From NCBI GenBank assembly GCA_003584865.1, contig QVQE01000153.1:1-42611 (forward strand): a DNA stretch of 42,611 nucleotides, written 5' to 3'. The DNA comes from Methylococcales bacterium (GTDB lineage: Bacteria; Pseudomonadota; Gammaproteobacteria; Methylococcales; Methylomonadaceae). This document shows positions 1-9,404 of the stretch, in pieces (position 1 is the first letter of the stretch; each line of letters begins with the position of its first letter). The position numbers and the translations under genes were made by a program. The notes below the pieces were generated by a model. The model ran no database searches and had not been told where the DNA came from. It worked only from the letters and a program-made list of their open reading frames with translations.

Positions 1-449
1 GAAGTCATTATTTATCAAAAAGTTATATTATGAATTTTGGTAGCCATGCCATTTAAAAATAAATAATTAAATTTACAAAGGCTGTAAGCCACATAAACCA
101 TTGGCTTACGAAGAAACGTCAATTTTATGCTTGTATATTACTAAATTTATACATTTCCATCTTATTGTTTTTATTTGAATTTCAAATTGGGAATTGCTGC
201 ATTCAATCGACCGTTAAAGTATAAAAACTACCTAAAGAAATTGAGATCAAACAAGCCTACCCGGACTACATTAATCTCGCAGGATTTTATCTTGTGCAAA
301 TTAACAAAATGTACTCACGCTAATTTTCTTAATGGTAGTCCAAGGTAATCGGGTTATCATAATCACTGCAATAACGGTCGAATTGCGAAAAGGCTGTTCA
401 ATAAAAATTAACGACCGATAGTGTTTAACTATAAATTGATAAGGAGTTA
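1..449. other. Gene-free 5' flank of the window
   Basis: I see no coding region here; the stretch is very AT-rich with stops in all frames. It holds one inverted repeat (arms GTAAGCCA at 84-91 and TGGCTTAC at 102-109, 10-nt loop) with no following T-run, so it is not an obvious terminator. The last 50 bases presumably carry the promoter of the gene starting at 450, but I see no convincing -35/-10 pair. Confidence 0.5.
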
Positions 450-770
450 ATGGTGGAACTTGAGAACAAATTTACGGCCTTACAACTGGCTATTATCAAT
501 AATCAGGCAGCACTTTATAATTGCGCATGTCCGGTTCATATCAGTATGCAAATTACCAATTTGCGTAAGTTATTTGATTATCAAAAAACGTGTGTTGATT
601 TGCCTTCAGAAAGTGATGTACATATACAGGTTCATCAGCGCATCGCTGAGGTGACAAAACAAGCCCATCAATTAATGGAGCAATGTTTGGATGAGATTTT
701 AGATATGGAAGGGTGGCATAGAGCTAAATTAGAAATGCCTCCAGGCCTCAGGACAAGGATAGAGCATTGA
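450..770 (+). CDS. Conserved-looking hypothetical protein, 106 aa
   Basis: I do not recognise this family. The product is soluble, has no signal peptide or membrane segment, and looks mostly helical, with two cysteines close together near residues 25-27 (CAC) and an acidic-hydrophobic stretch near residues 78-88. A good Shine-Dalgarno, AAGGAG at 441-446, sits 3 nt before ATG 450 and 6 nt before the in-frame GTG at 453, so GTG 453 may be the true start. It lies 62 nt upstream of gpmI on the same strand, so the two could be co-transcribed. An overlapping + frame (460-654) lacks its own ribosome site and is treated as a shadow. Confidence 0.7.
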   Translation: MVELENKFTALQLAIINNQAALYNCACPVHISMQITNLRKLFDYQKTCVDLPSESDVHIQVHQRIAEVTKQAHQLMEQCLDEILDMEGWHRAKLEMPPGLRTRIEH

Positions 771-832
771 TATAATATGCCGTTGTATAACATCAGATAA
801 TAATTCAGATAACCAGTAGGTTGGAGATTGAA

Positions 833-2485
833 ATGATTGAGCTTAAAAAAAGCGTGAATTATGCTGGGCCAAAAGGTCCGGTGGTATTGGTAATTATGGA
901 TGGCGTCGGCATTGGTAAGAATCCGGCAAGTGATTTTGTAAAGCAGGCCAATACTCCAAATCTGAATTGGCTTCATGAAAATGCACTTTATACAGAGTTA
1001 CGTGCGCATGGGGTGTCAGTGGGATTACCAGACGATGGTGATATGGGTAATTCAGAGGTGGGTCATAATGCGATTGGTTGTGGTCGTGTATTTGCTCAGG
1101 GCGCTTCCCTGGTTGGAAAAGCTATTGAATCAGGTCTGATGTATGCAGCCGGTTCTGTGTGGCAAGAACTCATAACCAATGTAAATAGCAAAGCATCAAC
1201 TCTGCATTTTATTGGGTTATTTTCAGATGGAAATGTACACTCAAATATTAATCATCTGGAGTCAATGTTACTCAAGGCTAAAGAGCAGGGTGTTAAGAAG
1301 GTACGTATACATGCCTTGATTGATGGTCGGGATGTACCACCCACGTCAGCGCTAGAGTATGTGGAGCGTTTCGACAATTTCCTGAAAGAAATTAATGCGG
1401 ATGGTTCGGTTGATTATTGTGTAGCATCGGGTGGTGGACGTATGAACATCACTATGGATCGTTACAATGCCAATTGGGATATGGTCAAACGAGGCTGGGA
1501 TACGCATGTGAAAGCAGAAGGTCGAACATTTGCCTCAACCAAAGAAGCGATAGAGACTTTCCGTTCTGAAATTCCGGGTGTCTTAGATCAGGATTTGCCT
1601 GCGTTTGTCATTGAAAGGGATGGCAATCCTGTGGGGCCAATTGTGAATGGCGATAGCGTGATTTTATTCAACTTCCGTGGTGATAGAGCATTAGAAATTA
1701 CCAAAGCATTTGAAGCGGATGAGTTATCAGAGTTTGATCGAGGCCAAAAGCCAGATGTGTTGTTTGCCGGCATAATGCAATATGACGGTGATTTAGGCGT
1801 TCCCAAACGTTACCTGGTTACACCGCCTGCGATTGACCGCACCATGAGTGAATATCTCTCAAATTCAGGTGTAAAGCAGTTCGCTATTTCAGAAACCCAA
1901 AAGTTTGGACATGTAACCTATTTCTTTAATGGTAATAATTCAGGTAAATTTGCAACTGAGACTTGGACAGAGATTACTTCCGACGTTTGTCCATTCGAAG
2001 ATGCGCCACGGATGAAAGCCGATGAAATTACTGATGCAGTGGTTAAAGCTATTGAGAGTGGCGAATACCAGTTTATTCGTCTGAATTATCCGAATGGTGA
2101 TATGGTCGGACATACTGGTGTAGTGAGTGCGGTTAAACTCGCTGTTGAAGCAGTGGATGAGGGCGTCGGCAGAATTATGGACGCACTAAAGAAGGCCAAC
2201 GGAATTCTGGTATGCACAGCAGATCATGGTAATGCAGATGATATGTGCGAACTGGATGCCAAAACAGGTGAGCTGAAATTAGATAAGCAGGGGCGTAGTC
2301 TGCCGAAAACCGCCCATTCCTTGAATCCGGTTCCTGGTATTGTATACGATCCTTCTGGGATAGCTAACGCGCGGTTAGTTGATGTGCCGGGTGCGGGTAT
2401 TGCGAATCTGGCGGCAACGTGTATCACGCTGTTGGGCTTTGAACCACCAGAAGATTATGTGTCCAGTATAGTGAAAGTAGGATAG
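833..2485 (+). CDS. gpmI: 2,3-bisphosphoglycerate-independent phosphoglycerate mutase (plant-type length)
   Basis: Interconverts 3- and 2-phosphoglycerate in glycolysis and gluconeogenesis, using metal ions and a phosphoserine intermediate. Visible are the N-terminal metal site (IMDGVGIG, Asp23), the catalytic serine motif DMGNSEVGHN (Ser74), DGRDVPPTSA in the transferase domain, and the C-terminal alkaline-phosphatase-like metal residues (NYPNGDMVGHTG, CTADHGNADDM). At 550 aa, and with wording such as the RAHG...VGLP stretch before the serine loop, it resembles the longer plant-type enzymes more than the roughly 510-aa E. coli form. I start it at ATG 833 because GGAG at 823-826 is well placed; the frame also opens with a TTG at 821 that has no ribosome site. 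glgP follows 88 nt downstream. Confidence 0.95.
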   Translation: MIELKKSVNYAGPKGPVVLVIMDGVGIGKNPASDFVKQANTPNLNWLHENALYTELRAHGVSVGLPDDGDMGNSEVGHNAIGCGRVFAQGASLVGKAIESGLMYAAGSVWQELITNVNSKASTLHFIGLFSDGNVHSNINHLESMLLKAKEQGVKKVRIHALIDGRDVPPTSALEYVERFDNFLKEINADGSVDYCVASGGGRMNITMDRYNANWDMVKRGWDTHVKAEGRTFASTKEAIETFRSEIPGVLDQDLPAFVIERDGNPVGPIVNGDSVILFNFRGDRALEITKAFEADELSEFDRGQKPDVLFAGIMQYDGDLGVPKRYLVTPPAIDRTMSEYLSNSGVKQFAISETQKFGHVTYFFNGNNSGKFATETWTEITSDVCPFEDAPRMKADEITDAVVKAIESGEYQFIRLNYPNGDMVGHTGVVSAVKLAVEAVDEGVGRIMDALKKANGILVCTADHGNADDMCELDAKTGELKLDKQGRSLPKTAHSLNPVPGIVYDPSGIANARLVDVPGAGIANLAATCITLLGFEPPEDYVSSIVKVG

Positions 2486-2573
2486 ACGTTTGTCCTTCTA
2501 GTACATTAACTGAAAATGAGCGATTACAATCATACTGTTAGATTATCGATTTAAAATCTCCTGGGACAAAATT

Positions 2574-5087
2574 ATGCCAAGTAACAAGTTTATTATTAGT
2601 AAACCTAAGTTATCCATTATTAAGCTTCCCGAGCAGGGAATGAAAGAAAATGATTTTGTTGATGATTTTAAACAATATTATGTACATCTGTTAGGTAGAG
2701 ATGAACACTGTAGATCCCCTTATTATGCTAGCGAAGCTTTATCACAAGCGATACGTGATCGATTGATGGAACGTTGGAAAGATACACGTCAACAGTATAA
2801 AAATAGTGATTGTCGACGACTTTATTATTTATCCATGGAATTTTTGATGGGTAGGAGCTTAAGTAATGCGATGCTTAATTTAGGCATTACCGATACTGTA
2901 ACTCGTGCCATGTATGATTTAGGCATCGAAATTGAGGAGTTGATCAGTGCGGAACAAGATGCCGGATTAGGTAATGGTGGGTTGGGTCGTTTGGCCGCTT
3001 GCTTTATTGATAGTTGTGCAACATTGCAACTCCCCGTCATTGGCTATGGGCTAAGATACGAATACGGTATGTTTACCCAGACTATTGTGAATGGAGAGCA
3101 GGTAGAAAAACCAGATCATTGGCTGCGCTTTGGCAATGTCTGGGAAATTGAGCGAATAGAATATTCGCACTGTATTAAATTTGGGGGACATACTGAAGTT
3201 CATACCGATGAAGAGGGTCATCAATACTACCATTGGGTATCGTCTAATAATGTATTGGCTGTGCCTTTTGATACGCCGATTCCTGGCTATCAGAATGGTA
3301 CGGTCAACTCTTTGAGACTGTGGAAAGCGGTTGCTACTGAGGAGTTTAATTTAGATGAGTTTAATGCAGGGGATTATGCAGAGGCGGTTGCCTCGAAAAT
3401 TACCGCAGAAAATATTACGATGGTGTTATATCCCAATGATGCCAATGAAAATGGGAAAGAGCTACGTTTACGACAACAGTATTTTCTGGCCTCTGCCAGT
3501 TTACAGGATGTGGTTGCGCATTGGATTGCTGGGCATGGTAAAAACTTTAATGACTTTGCTGATAAAAACTGTTTTCAGCTTAATGATACCCATCCCAGTA
3601 TTGCTATTGCAGAGTTAATGCGTTTACTGATGGATAACCATTGCTTAACTTGGGATGCCGCTTGGGCTATTACAAAAAATACGATGGCCTACACTAATCA
3701 TACTTTGCTACCCGAAGCCTTGGAAAAGTGGCCGGTTAGATTGATGCAGCGTTTATTGCCACGATTGATGGACATTATTTTTGAAATTAATGCCCGCTTC
3801 CTGGCAGAAGTGTCTATGCATTGGCCTGGCGATGGCGACCGTTTAAAAAGAATGTCCATTATAGAAGAAGGTTCAGAGAAACATGTCAGAATGGCTTATT
3901 TGGCAATAGTCGGTAGCTTTTCTGTGAATGGCGTTGCCCAGTTACATTCACAATTATTGCAACAAGGCTTATTTAAAGACTTTTATGAGTTATGGCCCCA
4001 TAAGTTTAATAATAAAACTAATGGCGTGACGCCCCGGCGCTGGTTGGCAGCCTGTAACCCTGAACTGGCGAGTTTAATTACAGAAACGATCGGTGATCAG
4101 TGGATAACTGATTTATCACAGTTAAAAAAATTGGAGCCTTATGCGGAAGATGCTACGTTTCGAAAACGTTGGCGGGACATTAAGCAACTCGCTAAGCAGC
4201 GCCTGATAGATTATAAAAAACGTAAGCATCCCATGGCACTACATCTGGATGTTAATGCCATTTTTGATGTGCAGGTTAAGCGTATACACGAGTATAAGCG
4301 TCAATTACTCAATGTATTGCATGTGATTCATTTATATAACGATATTAAAAAGCATAGCGTAACTCATCATGTACCTAGATGTGTCCTGATTGGTGGTAAA
4401 GCAGCTCCGGGTTATCGGATGGCTAAAAAGATTATTAAATTAATTAGTAATGTTGCCAATGTCATAAATTCAGATCCTGATATGGCTAACCAGTTAGCGC
4501 TACTTTTTTTACCGGACTATCGGGTTTCAGCCATGGAGAAAATATGTCCGGGTGCGGATTTATCCGAGCAAATTTCTACAGCGGGTAAAGAGGCATCGGG
4601 TACGGGTAATATGAAGCTGATGATGAATGGTGCGATTACCATCGGAACATTAGATGGGGCTAATATTGAAATTCGTGAAGAGGTCGGTGATGCAAACTTT
4701 TTTCTATTTGGTTTGACGGAGGAGCAAATCGAAGAAAGACGAAGTCATTACAATCCATTGGGCATTATTTCTCAAGATGAAGACTTACAGTCAGTCATGC
4801 ATCTTTTGGAGTCAGGGCATTTTAATCAATTTGAACCAGGGCTTTTTGATGATGTCATTAATTCTATAAAGAGTCCTCATGATCCCTGGATGACTATTGC
4901 TGATTTTAGAAGTTATATTGATGCTCAACAACGGGTAGAAGAGGCTTATCGAGACCAAGATCATTGGACTAAAATGAGTATCATCAATTGTGCAAACAGT
5001 GGGAAGTTTTCTACTGATAGAACGATTAACGAATATAACCGGGATATTTGGAAACTAACGCCTCAGCCAGTTAAACATCATCAGTAA
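2574..5087 (+). CDS. glgP: Glycogen/alpha-glucan phosphorylase
   Basis: A GT35 phosphorylase that releases glucose-1-phosphate from alpha-1,4-glucans using pyridoxal phosphate in the cytoplasm. The signature EASGTGNMKLMMNGA with the PLP-binding lysine (about residue 681) is intact, as are YLSMEFLMGRSL near the N-terminus, AGLGNGGLGRLAACFIDS, the QLNDTHPSIA stretch and KRIHEYKRQLLN. The length of 837 aa is normal for a bacterial enzyme. The first 22 residues before Met23 (ATG 2640, preceded by GGGA) are outside the usual family core, so initiation could be there. It follows gpmI on the same strand, which fits glycogen breakdown feeding lower glycolysis. A GC-rich hairpin lies 34 nt beyond its stop. 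Confidence 0.95.
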   Translation: MPSNKFIISKPKLSIIKLPEQGMKENDFVDDFKQYYVHLLGRDEHCRSPYYASEALSQAIRDRLMERWKDTRQQYKNSDCRRLYYLSMEFLMGRSLSNAMLNLGITDTVTRAMYDLGIEIEELISAEQDAGLGNGGLGRLAACFIDSCATLQLPVIGYGLRYEYGMFTQTIVNGEQVEKPDHWLRFGNVWEIERIEYSHCIKFGGHTEVHTDEEGHQYYHWVSSNNVLAVPFDTPIPGYQNGTVNSLRLWKAVATEEFNLDEFNAGDYAEAVASKITAENITMVLYPNDANENGKELRLRQQYFLASASLQDVVAHWIAGHGKNFNDFADKNCFQLNDTHPSIAIAELMRLLMDNHCLTWDAAWAITKNTMAYTNHTLLPEALEKWPVRLMQRLLPRLMDIIFEINARFLAEVSMHWPGDGDRLKRMSIIEEGSEKHVRMAYLAIVGSFSVNGVAQLHSQLLQQGLFKDFYELWPHKFNNKTNGVTPRRWLAACNPELASLITETIGDQWITDLSQLKKLEPYAEDATFRKRWRDIKQLAKQRLIDYKKRKHPMALHLDVNAIFDVQVKRIHEYKRQLLNVLHVIHLYNDIKKHSVTHHVPRCVLIGGKAAPGYRMAKKIIKLISNVANVINSDPDMANQLALLFLPDYRVSAMEKICPGADLSEQISTAGKEASGTGNMKLMMNGAITIGTLDGANIEIREEVGDANFFLFGLTEEQIEERRSHYNPLGIISQDEDLQSVMHLLESGHFNQFEPGLFDDVINSIKSPHDPWMTIADFRSYIDAQQRVEEAYRDQDHWTKMSIINCANSGKFSTDRTINEYNRDIWKLTPQPVKHHQ

Positions 5088-5116
5088 CAGCCTGTTCACA
5101 CTCTCTCGATGATTCG

Positions 5117-5160
5117 ATCCCCCCTCCTTTGAAAAAGAGGGAGGGGCAAGGCGAGGGAGC
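5117..5160. repeat. Dispersed GC-rich hairpin repeat, copy 1
   Basis: Arms CCCCTCC (5121-5127) and GGAGGGG (5140-5146) form a strong hairpin around the core TTTGAAAAAGAG. The core CTTTGAAAAAGAGGG recurs in opposite orientation at 23975-23995. It sits between the convergent glgP and the small membrane ORF, where it could damp read-through, although no T-run follows. I read it as a REP-like intergenic element. Confidence 0.7.
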
Positions 5161-5181
5161 TGAATACTTACATTCAATTCA

Positions 5182-5316
5182 TCATTTAAAGCGGTTGTGT
5201 TTAAATTGCTCCAGTCGTTTATTGAAGCCTTTTCTGTCAAATACGTAGTATATGAATATGAATAGAAAAGGCCATAATACCAACGCTAATAGTTTAAATA
5301 CCGTTCCAATATCCAT
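5182..5316 (-). CDS. Small single-pass membrane protein, 44 aa
   Basis: An uninterrupted reading frame of 44 codons from ATG (5316) to TGA (5182). It encodes one hydrophobic segment, residues 6-26, rich in Leu, Phe, Trp and Tyr (LLALVLWPFLFIFIYYVF), followed by a basic tail of 18 residues (DRKGFNKRLEQFKHNRFK). The charge pattern predicts a cytoplasmic C-terminus. It begins 21 nt after the stop of the cupin gene on the same strand, so it is probably the second gene of that unit. The ribosome site is weak (TAAGAA about 10 nt upstream). I do not recognise the family; coding status rests on the clean amphitropic layout and position. Confidence 0.55.
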   Translation of the reverse strand: MDIGTVFKLLALVLWPFLFIFIYYVFDRKGFNKRLEQFKHNRFK

Positions 5317-5337
5317 GCTGATATTATTCTTAAGTGC

Positions 5338-5739
5338 TTAGTGAGTAGGCGTTAATTCAAAAATAATTAATTCAGCGGTATCTTTGCCAATATTTTCTAC
5401 TGACATTAAACTGCCTGTTTCCCAAAATACATCACCGCTTGAGTAAGTATTGGTTTTACCGTCTTCAACGACTTGTAATTTACCTTTAACCACATAGCGA
5501 GGGCCTGACCCTTCATGAGTATGCCAAGGTGTTTTAAAGCCGACTGGAAAGTTAACGCGGATTGTTTTGGTATTAACGGTGCTGCTGGTCAATTCTACAG
5601 CTTGTTCTAATAACAATGTTTTACTTAATGTTTTGTTAACCGTTGTGTTATTTTGAGCTGAAACTAAGGGTGCATTAATCAAGAGTGGTATCGCTAGCAC
5701 AACTAAAATAACGCTTACGGATTTTAATGTTTTAAACAT
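5338..5739 (-). CDS. Secreted cupin-domain protein
   Basis: A 133-aa protein with an N-terminal signal peptide (basic MFKTLK, hydrophobic core to about residue 22, cleavage probably after LVSA near residue 28) and a single cupin barrel. The metal-type cupin motif is visible as PWHTHEGSGPRYVVKGKL with two histidines, and the second motif as YSSGDVFWETGSL. It should be periplasmic or exported. Substrate is unknown; such small cupins often bind a metal and a small ligand. AAGG lies about 10 nt upstream of the ATG. It shares the strand with the 44-aa membrane ORF just downstream and with the large acetyltransferase gene upstream (63-nt gap). Confidence 0.85.
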   Translation of the reverse strand: MFKTLKSVSVILVVLAIPLLINAPLVSAQNNTTVNKTLSKTLLLEQAVELTSSTVNTKTIRVNFPVGFKTPWHTHEGSGPRYVVKGKLQVVEDGKTNTYSSGDVFWETGSLMSVENIGKDTAELIIFELTPTH

Positions 5740-5802
5740 AGGTTGACCTTTTGAGTAGTAATTAATCTAACAGATTTATAACAAATTATAGTCTGACGTT
5801 AT

Positions 5803-8484
5803 TTATTGTCTCAAGTCTTTAACAACTCGAACAACCTCATGATCATCCGCTATAGGTTCTATACTGAAACCGAGTTTTTTGACCAGTGATAACATAGGTT
5901 TGTTAACAGCCAGCACTTCGCCTTCAAAAAAGGACATCCCCTTCGATTTTGCAGTATGCATGAGGGTGGTCATGAGCCGGGTTCCTATGCCTAGGCAGTG
6001 ACTATCATCGGCAACCACTAAAGCAAATTCGACAGAGTTACCATCGGGGTTCATCACATAACGACCGACAGCCAGTTCAATCGGTAAATTTTGATCTTCA
6101 GTAACGGCGACAAAGGCCATTTCACGGTCATAGTCGATTTGTGTAAAGCGGACAATCATTTCGGGGGTCAGTTCATGTAACGCTTGCATGAAACGAAAAT
6201 ACTTAGTGCGATCCGAGAGACGGCTGTGAAAGTTCGTTTCCAGGTTAGCATCTTCAGGCCGGATGGGACGGATAATGATATTAACGCCGTTTGTTAATTG
6301 ATAATGTTGTATTAATTCATGTGGATACGGATGTATCGCCATGTGTGAATAGCGAGTGAGTTGATGAGATAGTTCCGCTTTAATACGGGCATCCACTGCC
6401 ATTGCCCCGTGTTCATCGACGATGAGAGGATTAATGTCCAGTTCGAGAATTTCTGGCAGTTCACTGACCATGATGGATACGTTCAGTAAGGTATCAATAA
6501 GCGCCTTACTATTGGCAGGCGGTAATTGACGGAAAGCTTTTAGATATTTAGCCGCTTTGGTTTTTGCAATCATTTGCTCAACCATATAGGCATTCAGTGG
6601 CGGTATCGCAACGGCATTATCCTGCAATATTTCCACCATGGTGCCACCTAAGCCGAAGCTAATCGCAGGACCAAATACAGGATCTCTCACCACACCAATC
6701 ATAAGTTCACGACCACTGGTACTTTTATACATGGGTTCAACGGTCATGCCCACTTCGGTTATTTCGGGGTGAGCCTGCTTTATGGCAGCTTCCATTTCTG
6801 CATAGTGGCGAGAGATATCCTGAACGCTGTTTATGTTAAGTCTAACGCCACCGATATCAGACTTGTGACTAAACTCAGCCATGTTAACTTTTAATACCAC
6901 TGGAAATCGTAACGTTTCGGCAGCAATCATAGCGTCCTTAGCGCTGTTAACGGTAATGGTTTGGGTGACTGGAATGTGAAACGCGGCCAGTATCGCTTTT
7001 GACTCTTGCGCTGTCAGAACTTGACGGCCTTCTGATAAAATGCGTTCAATAATTAAACGCGCGCCTTCTACATCCGGTTTGGCGAGTTCTTTAGCGGTAG
7101 AAGGAATTTGTTTTAGCAGGATTTGATTTTCAGCATAGTTTGCTAAAAAGGCAAAGGCATCGACTGCGGTTTCAGGCGTATTAAAGTGTGCAACTTTACT
7201 GTTCGCAAAAAGGTTGCGACCTTCCTGTACTTTCGCACCACCTGTCCATGATGCTAATACAGGTTTATTACTGTTTTTTGCACCGTCAATAATGCACTGA
7301 GCTACCTGGGTTGGTTCAGTCATTGCTTGAGGCGTTAGAATGACCAATATGCCGTCTATGCTATTATCATCAAGGCATACTTCTAAGGCTTTTTGGTAAC
7401 GTTCTGAAGTGGCATCACCTAAGATATCAATGGGATTAGCATGAGACCAGTGTACCGGTAAAACAGCGTTTAAGGCTTCTAGGCTGACAGTATTCAGTTC
7501 AGCCATTTGTATGCCCACATCTTCAGCGCGGTCTGTACTCATCACACCCGGCCCCCCCGCGTTGGTAATAATCGCTAAACGATCCTTTTTAACGACATAA
7601 TTATTGGCTAACACGCGTGCAGCCGAGAATAACTCAGTGATGCTATACGCTCTAACGACACCCGCACGGGCAATGGCGGCATCAAAGACATTATCGCCAC
7701 CAACCATGGCACCCGTATGAGACATGGCGGCTTTACAGCCTGCTTCGTGACGGCCTGATTTAATGAGAATAACAGGCTTTAAACGAGCCGCTGCTTTCAG
7801 ACCACTTAAAAATCGACGGGCATCTCGAATACCTTCTACATACATCAATATACCGGTGGTTTTGCTATCGGTGGCTAAATAGTCTAGGACTTCACCAAAA
7901 TCAATATCTGCTGCTGCGCCCATCGAGACTACCGTAGAAAAGCCAATGTCCTGTATTTTAGCCCAGTCTAAAATTGCTGTGCAGACTGCACCGGATTGCG
8001 AGAGCAAAGCCAGACTACCCTCTTTAACTATACCATCACCAAAGGTTGCATTCAGTTGTCCGCTAGGGCGAATAACGCCTAGGCAGTTCGGACCAATAAG
8101 TCGAATGCTATAGCGGTGGGCAATATCAAGTACCTCTTGCTCAAGTCTTTTGCCTTCCACGCCTAGCTCACCAAAACCCGCAGTGATAATAATGACTGAG
8201 GTGACACCTTTTTCACCGCATTGACGCATAATGTTAGGTACGCTAGGGGCAGGTGTAGCAATAACAACTAGATCCAATTCCTCAGGTACAGCACTTAAAT
8301 CGGGGTAGGCTTTTAAACCTAATAATTGCTCACGTTTGTTGTTGACCGGATAAAGTCCTCCAGAAAAGCCTGCTTCTTGCATGTTAAGCAGTAATCGGTA
8401 GCCTACGCTGTCTTCGCGTTCTGAAGCGCCAACAATAGCCACTGATTTAGGTGTAAAAAAGCGGTTTAAATAATGTGGTCCCAT
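5803..8484 (-). CDS. Pat/PatZ-type protein: NDP-forming acyl-CoA synthetase domains fused to a GNAT acetyltransferase
   Basis: An 893-aa three-part protein. Residues ~1-130 form a CoA-binding Rossmann domain (SVAIVGASERED), ~145-460 the succinyl-CoA-synthetase-like domain (IGPNCLGVIRP, LLSQSGAVCTAI, MSHTGAMVGGDNVFDAA), ~480-700 an ATP-grasp domain, and ~725-893 a GNAT domain (IIIRPIRPEDANLE, then the CoA loop HCLGIGTRLM). This layout matches Pat/PatZ lysine acetyltransferases, which acetylate and silence acetyl-CoA synthetase and other enzymes. The His of SHTG, the site phosphorylated in true ADP-forming acyl-CoA synthetases, is present, so catalytic synthetase activity cannot be excluded. 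No cyclic-nucleotide domain is seen. No deacetylase gene (cobB) is nearby. Confidence 0.85.
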   Translation of the reverse strand: MGPHYLNRFFTPKSVAIVGASEREDSVGYRLLLNMQEAGFSGGLYPVNNKREQLLGLKAYPDLSAVPEELDLVVIATPAPSVPNIMRQCGEKGVTSVIIITAGFGELGVEGKRLEQEVLDIAHRYSIRLIGPNCLGVIRPSGQLNATFGDGIVKEGSLALLSQSGAVCTAILDWAKIQDIGFSTVVSMGAAADIDFGEVLDYLATDSKTTGILMYVEGIRDARRFLSGLKAAARLKPVILIKSGRHEAGCKAAMSHTGAMVGGDNVFDAAIARAGVVRAYSITELFSAARVLANNYVVKKDRLAIITNAGGPGVMSTDRAEDVGIQMAELNTVSLEALNAVLPVHWSHANPIDILGDATSERYQKALEVCLDDNSIDGILVILTPQAMTEPTQVAQCIIDGAKNSNKPVLASWTGGAKVQEGRNLFANSKVAHFNTPETAVDAFAFLANYAENQILLKQIPSTAKELAKPDVEGARLIIERILSEGRQVLTAQESKAILAAFHIPVTQTITVNSAKDAMIAAETLRFPVVLKVNMAEFSHKSDIGGVRLNINSVQDISRHYAEMEAAIKQAHPEITEVGMTVEPMYKSTSGRELMIGVVRDPVFGPAISFGLGGTMVEILQDNAVAIPPLNAYMVEQMIAKTKAAKYLKAFRQLPPANSKALIDTLLNVSIMVSELPEILELDINPLIVDEHGAMAVDARIKAELSHQLTRYSHMAIHPYPHELIQHYQLTNGVNIIIRPIRPEDANLETNFHSRLSDRTKYFRFMQALHELTPEMIVRFTQIDYDREMAFVAVTEDQNLPIELAVGRYVMNPDGNSVEFALVVADDSHCLGIGTRLMTTLMHTAKSKGMSFFEGEVLAVNKPMLSLVKKLGFSIEPIADDHEVVRVVKDLRQ

Positions 8485-8557
8485 GGATATTCCAGTGTAA
8501 GAAAATGATTAAAGTTGTTAAGTGTAACGGGTATTTATGAAAATTAGGTGTAATGAT

Positions 8558-9247
8558 TTACTTCTGAAAATGCTCAGTAGGACATTTCCCTTGTCTTAAG
8601 CTAATAATAGGCCAGTGATTGGCTTGTGCATAAGCGGTGAGTTTTTCATCAGGGTCAACAGCGACTGGATTATCAACTAATTTAAGTAAGGGTAGGTCGT
8701 TATGTGAATCGCTATAGAACCAACTGCCTTGCATGGTTTCAGTTGACGTGTTTTTTAACCACTCCTCTAATAGTTTGACCTTGCCTTCCTGGAAGCAGGG
8801 AATGTCATTAAAACCACCGGTATATTTTCCTTCGATGAACTCGGGTGTTGTGGCTAATAAATTATCAATGCCGTAAAGCTGTACAATGGGTTCAGTAACA
8901 AAACGGTTGGTTGCGGTGATGACCAATAAAGTATCACCCTTGACTCTGTGTTTGGCAATCAGTTCTTGAGCCGGCTTCAATAATAGAGGGGTAATGATTT
9001 CCTGTATAAATTGGTTGCGCCACTTAAGAAGTTGGGTGGCATCATTGTCTGCTAGGGGCTTTAGAGAAAACGTTAAAAACTCAACGATATCTAAGGTGCC
9101 TTGCTTATATTGATTGTAGAATTTCAAGTTGGAATCTTCATAATACGCTTTATCAACAATGCCTTGGTCGACAAGAAATTGTCCCCATAAGTAATCGCTG
9201 TCATCGGCTATCAATGTATTATCTAAATCAAAAATTGCTAAACTCAC
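8558..9247 (-). CDS. HAD superfamily subclass IB hydrolase (SerB/HisB-N-like phosphatase)
   Basis: A 229-aa haloacid-dehalogenase phosphatase. Motif I FDLDNTL carries the nucleophile aspartate, motif II is VITATN, and motif IV is SDSHNDLPLL. The cap region after IADDSDYLW matches the IB subclass that includes phosphoserine phosphatases. I start it at GTG 9247, preceded by AGGA 6 nt upstream; an in-frame ATG at 9292 would add 15 residues unlike the family and has no ribosome site. It is divergent from rppH, an arrangement also known in pseudomonads, where a HAD-IB gene lies beside rppH. Phosphoserine or histidinol phosphate are possible substrates; the sequence alone does not decide. Confidence 0.85.
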   Translation of the reverse strand: MSLAIFDLDNTLIADDSDYLWGQFLVDQGIVDKAYYEDSNLKFYNQYKQGTLDIVEFLTFSLKPLADNDATQLLKWRNQFIQEIITPLLLKPAQELIAKHRVKGDTLLVITATNRFVTEPIVQLYGIDNLLATTPEFIEGKYTGGFNDIPCFQEGKVKLLEEWLKNTSTETMQGSWFYSDSHNDLPLLKLVDNPVAVDPDEKLTAYAQANHWPIISLRQGKCPTEHFQK

Positions 9248-9404
9248 GTTAATCCTGTCTGAAGTAATTAAAAGGGCTGTGCACTCTGGCATCTAGGGGG
9301 CTTTTATGGAACAATGGGACTATTATAAACAAGCTGACCTATTTTGTAATTTAACCAGTGAGTAAGATTAAGACATAGGACGGATAAAAGATACAGGTTT
9401 TAAC

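Noticed and set aside
84-109. Terminator of an upstream gene at the window start
   Set aside because: The 8-bp inverted repeat is followed by GAAGAAACG, not a T-run, and no gene end is visible before it.
3355-3618. 87-codon + strand ORF inside glgP
   Set aside because: It is an out-of-frame shadow of the phosphorylase, with methionine-rich random composition.
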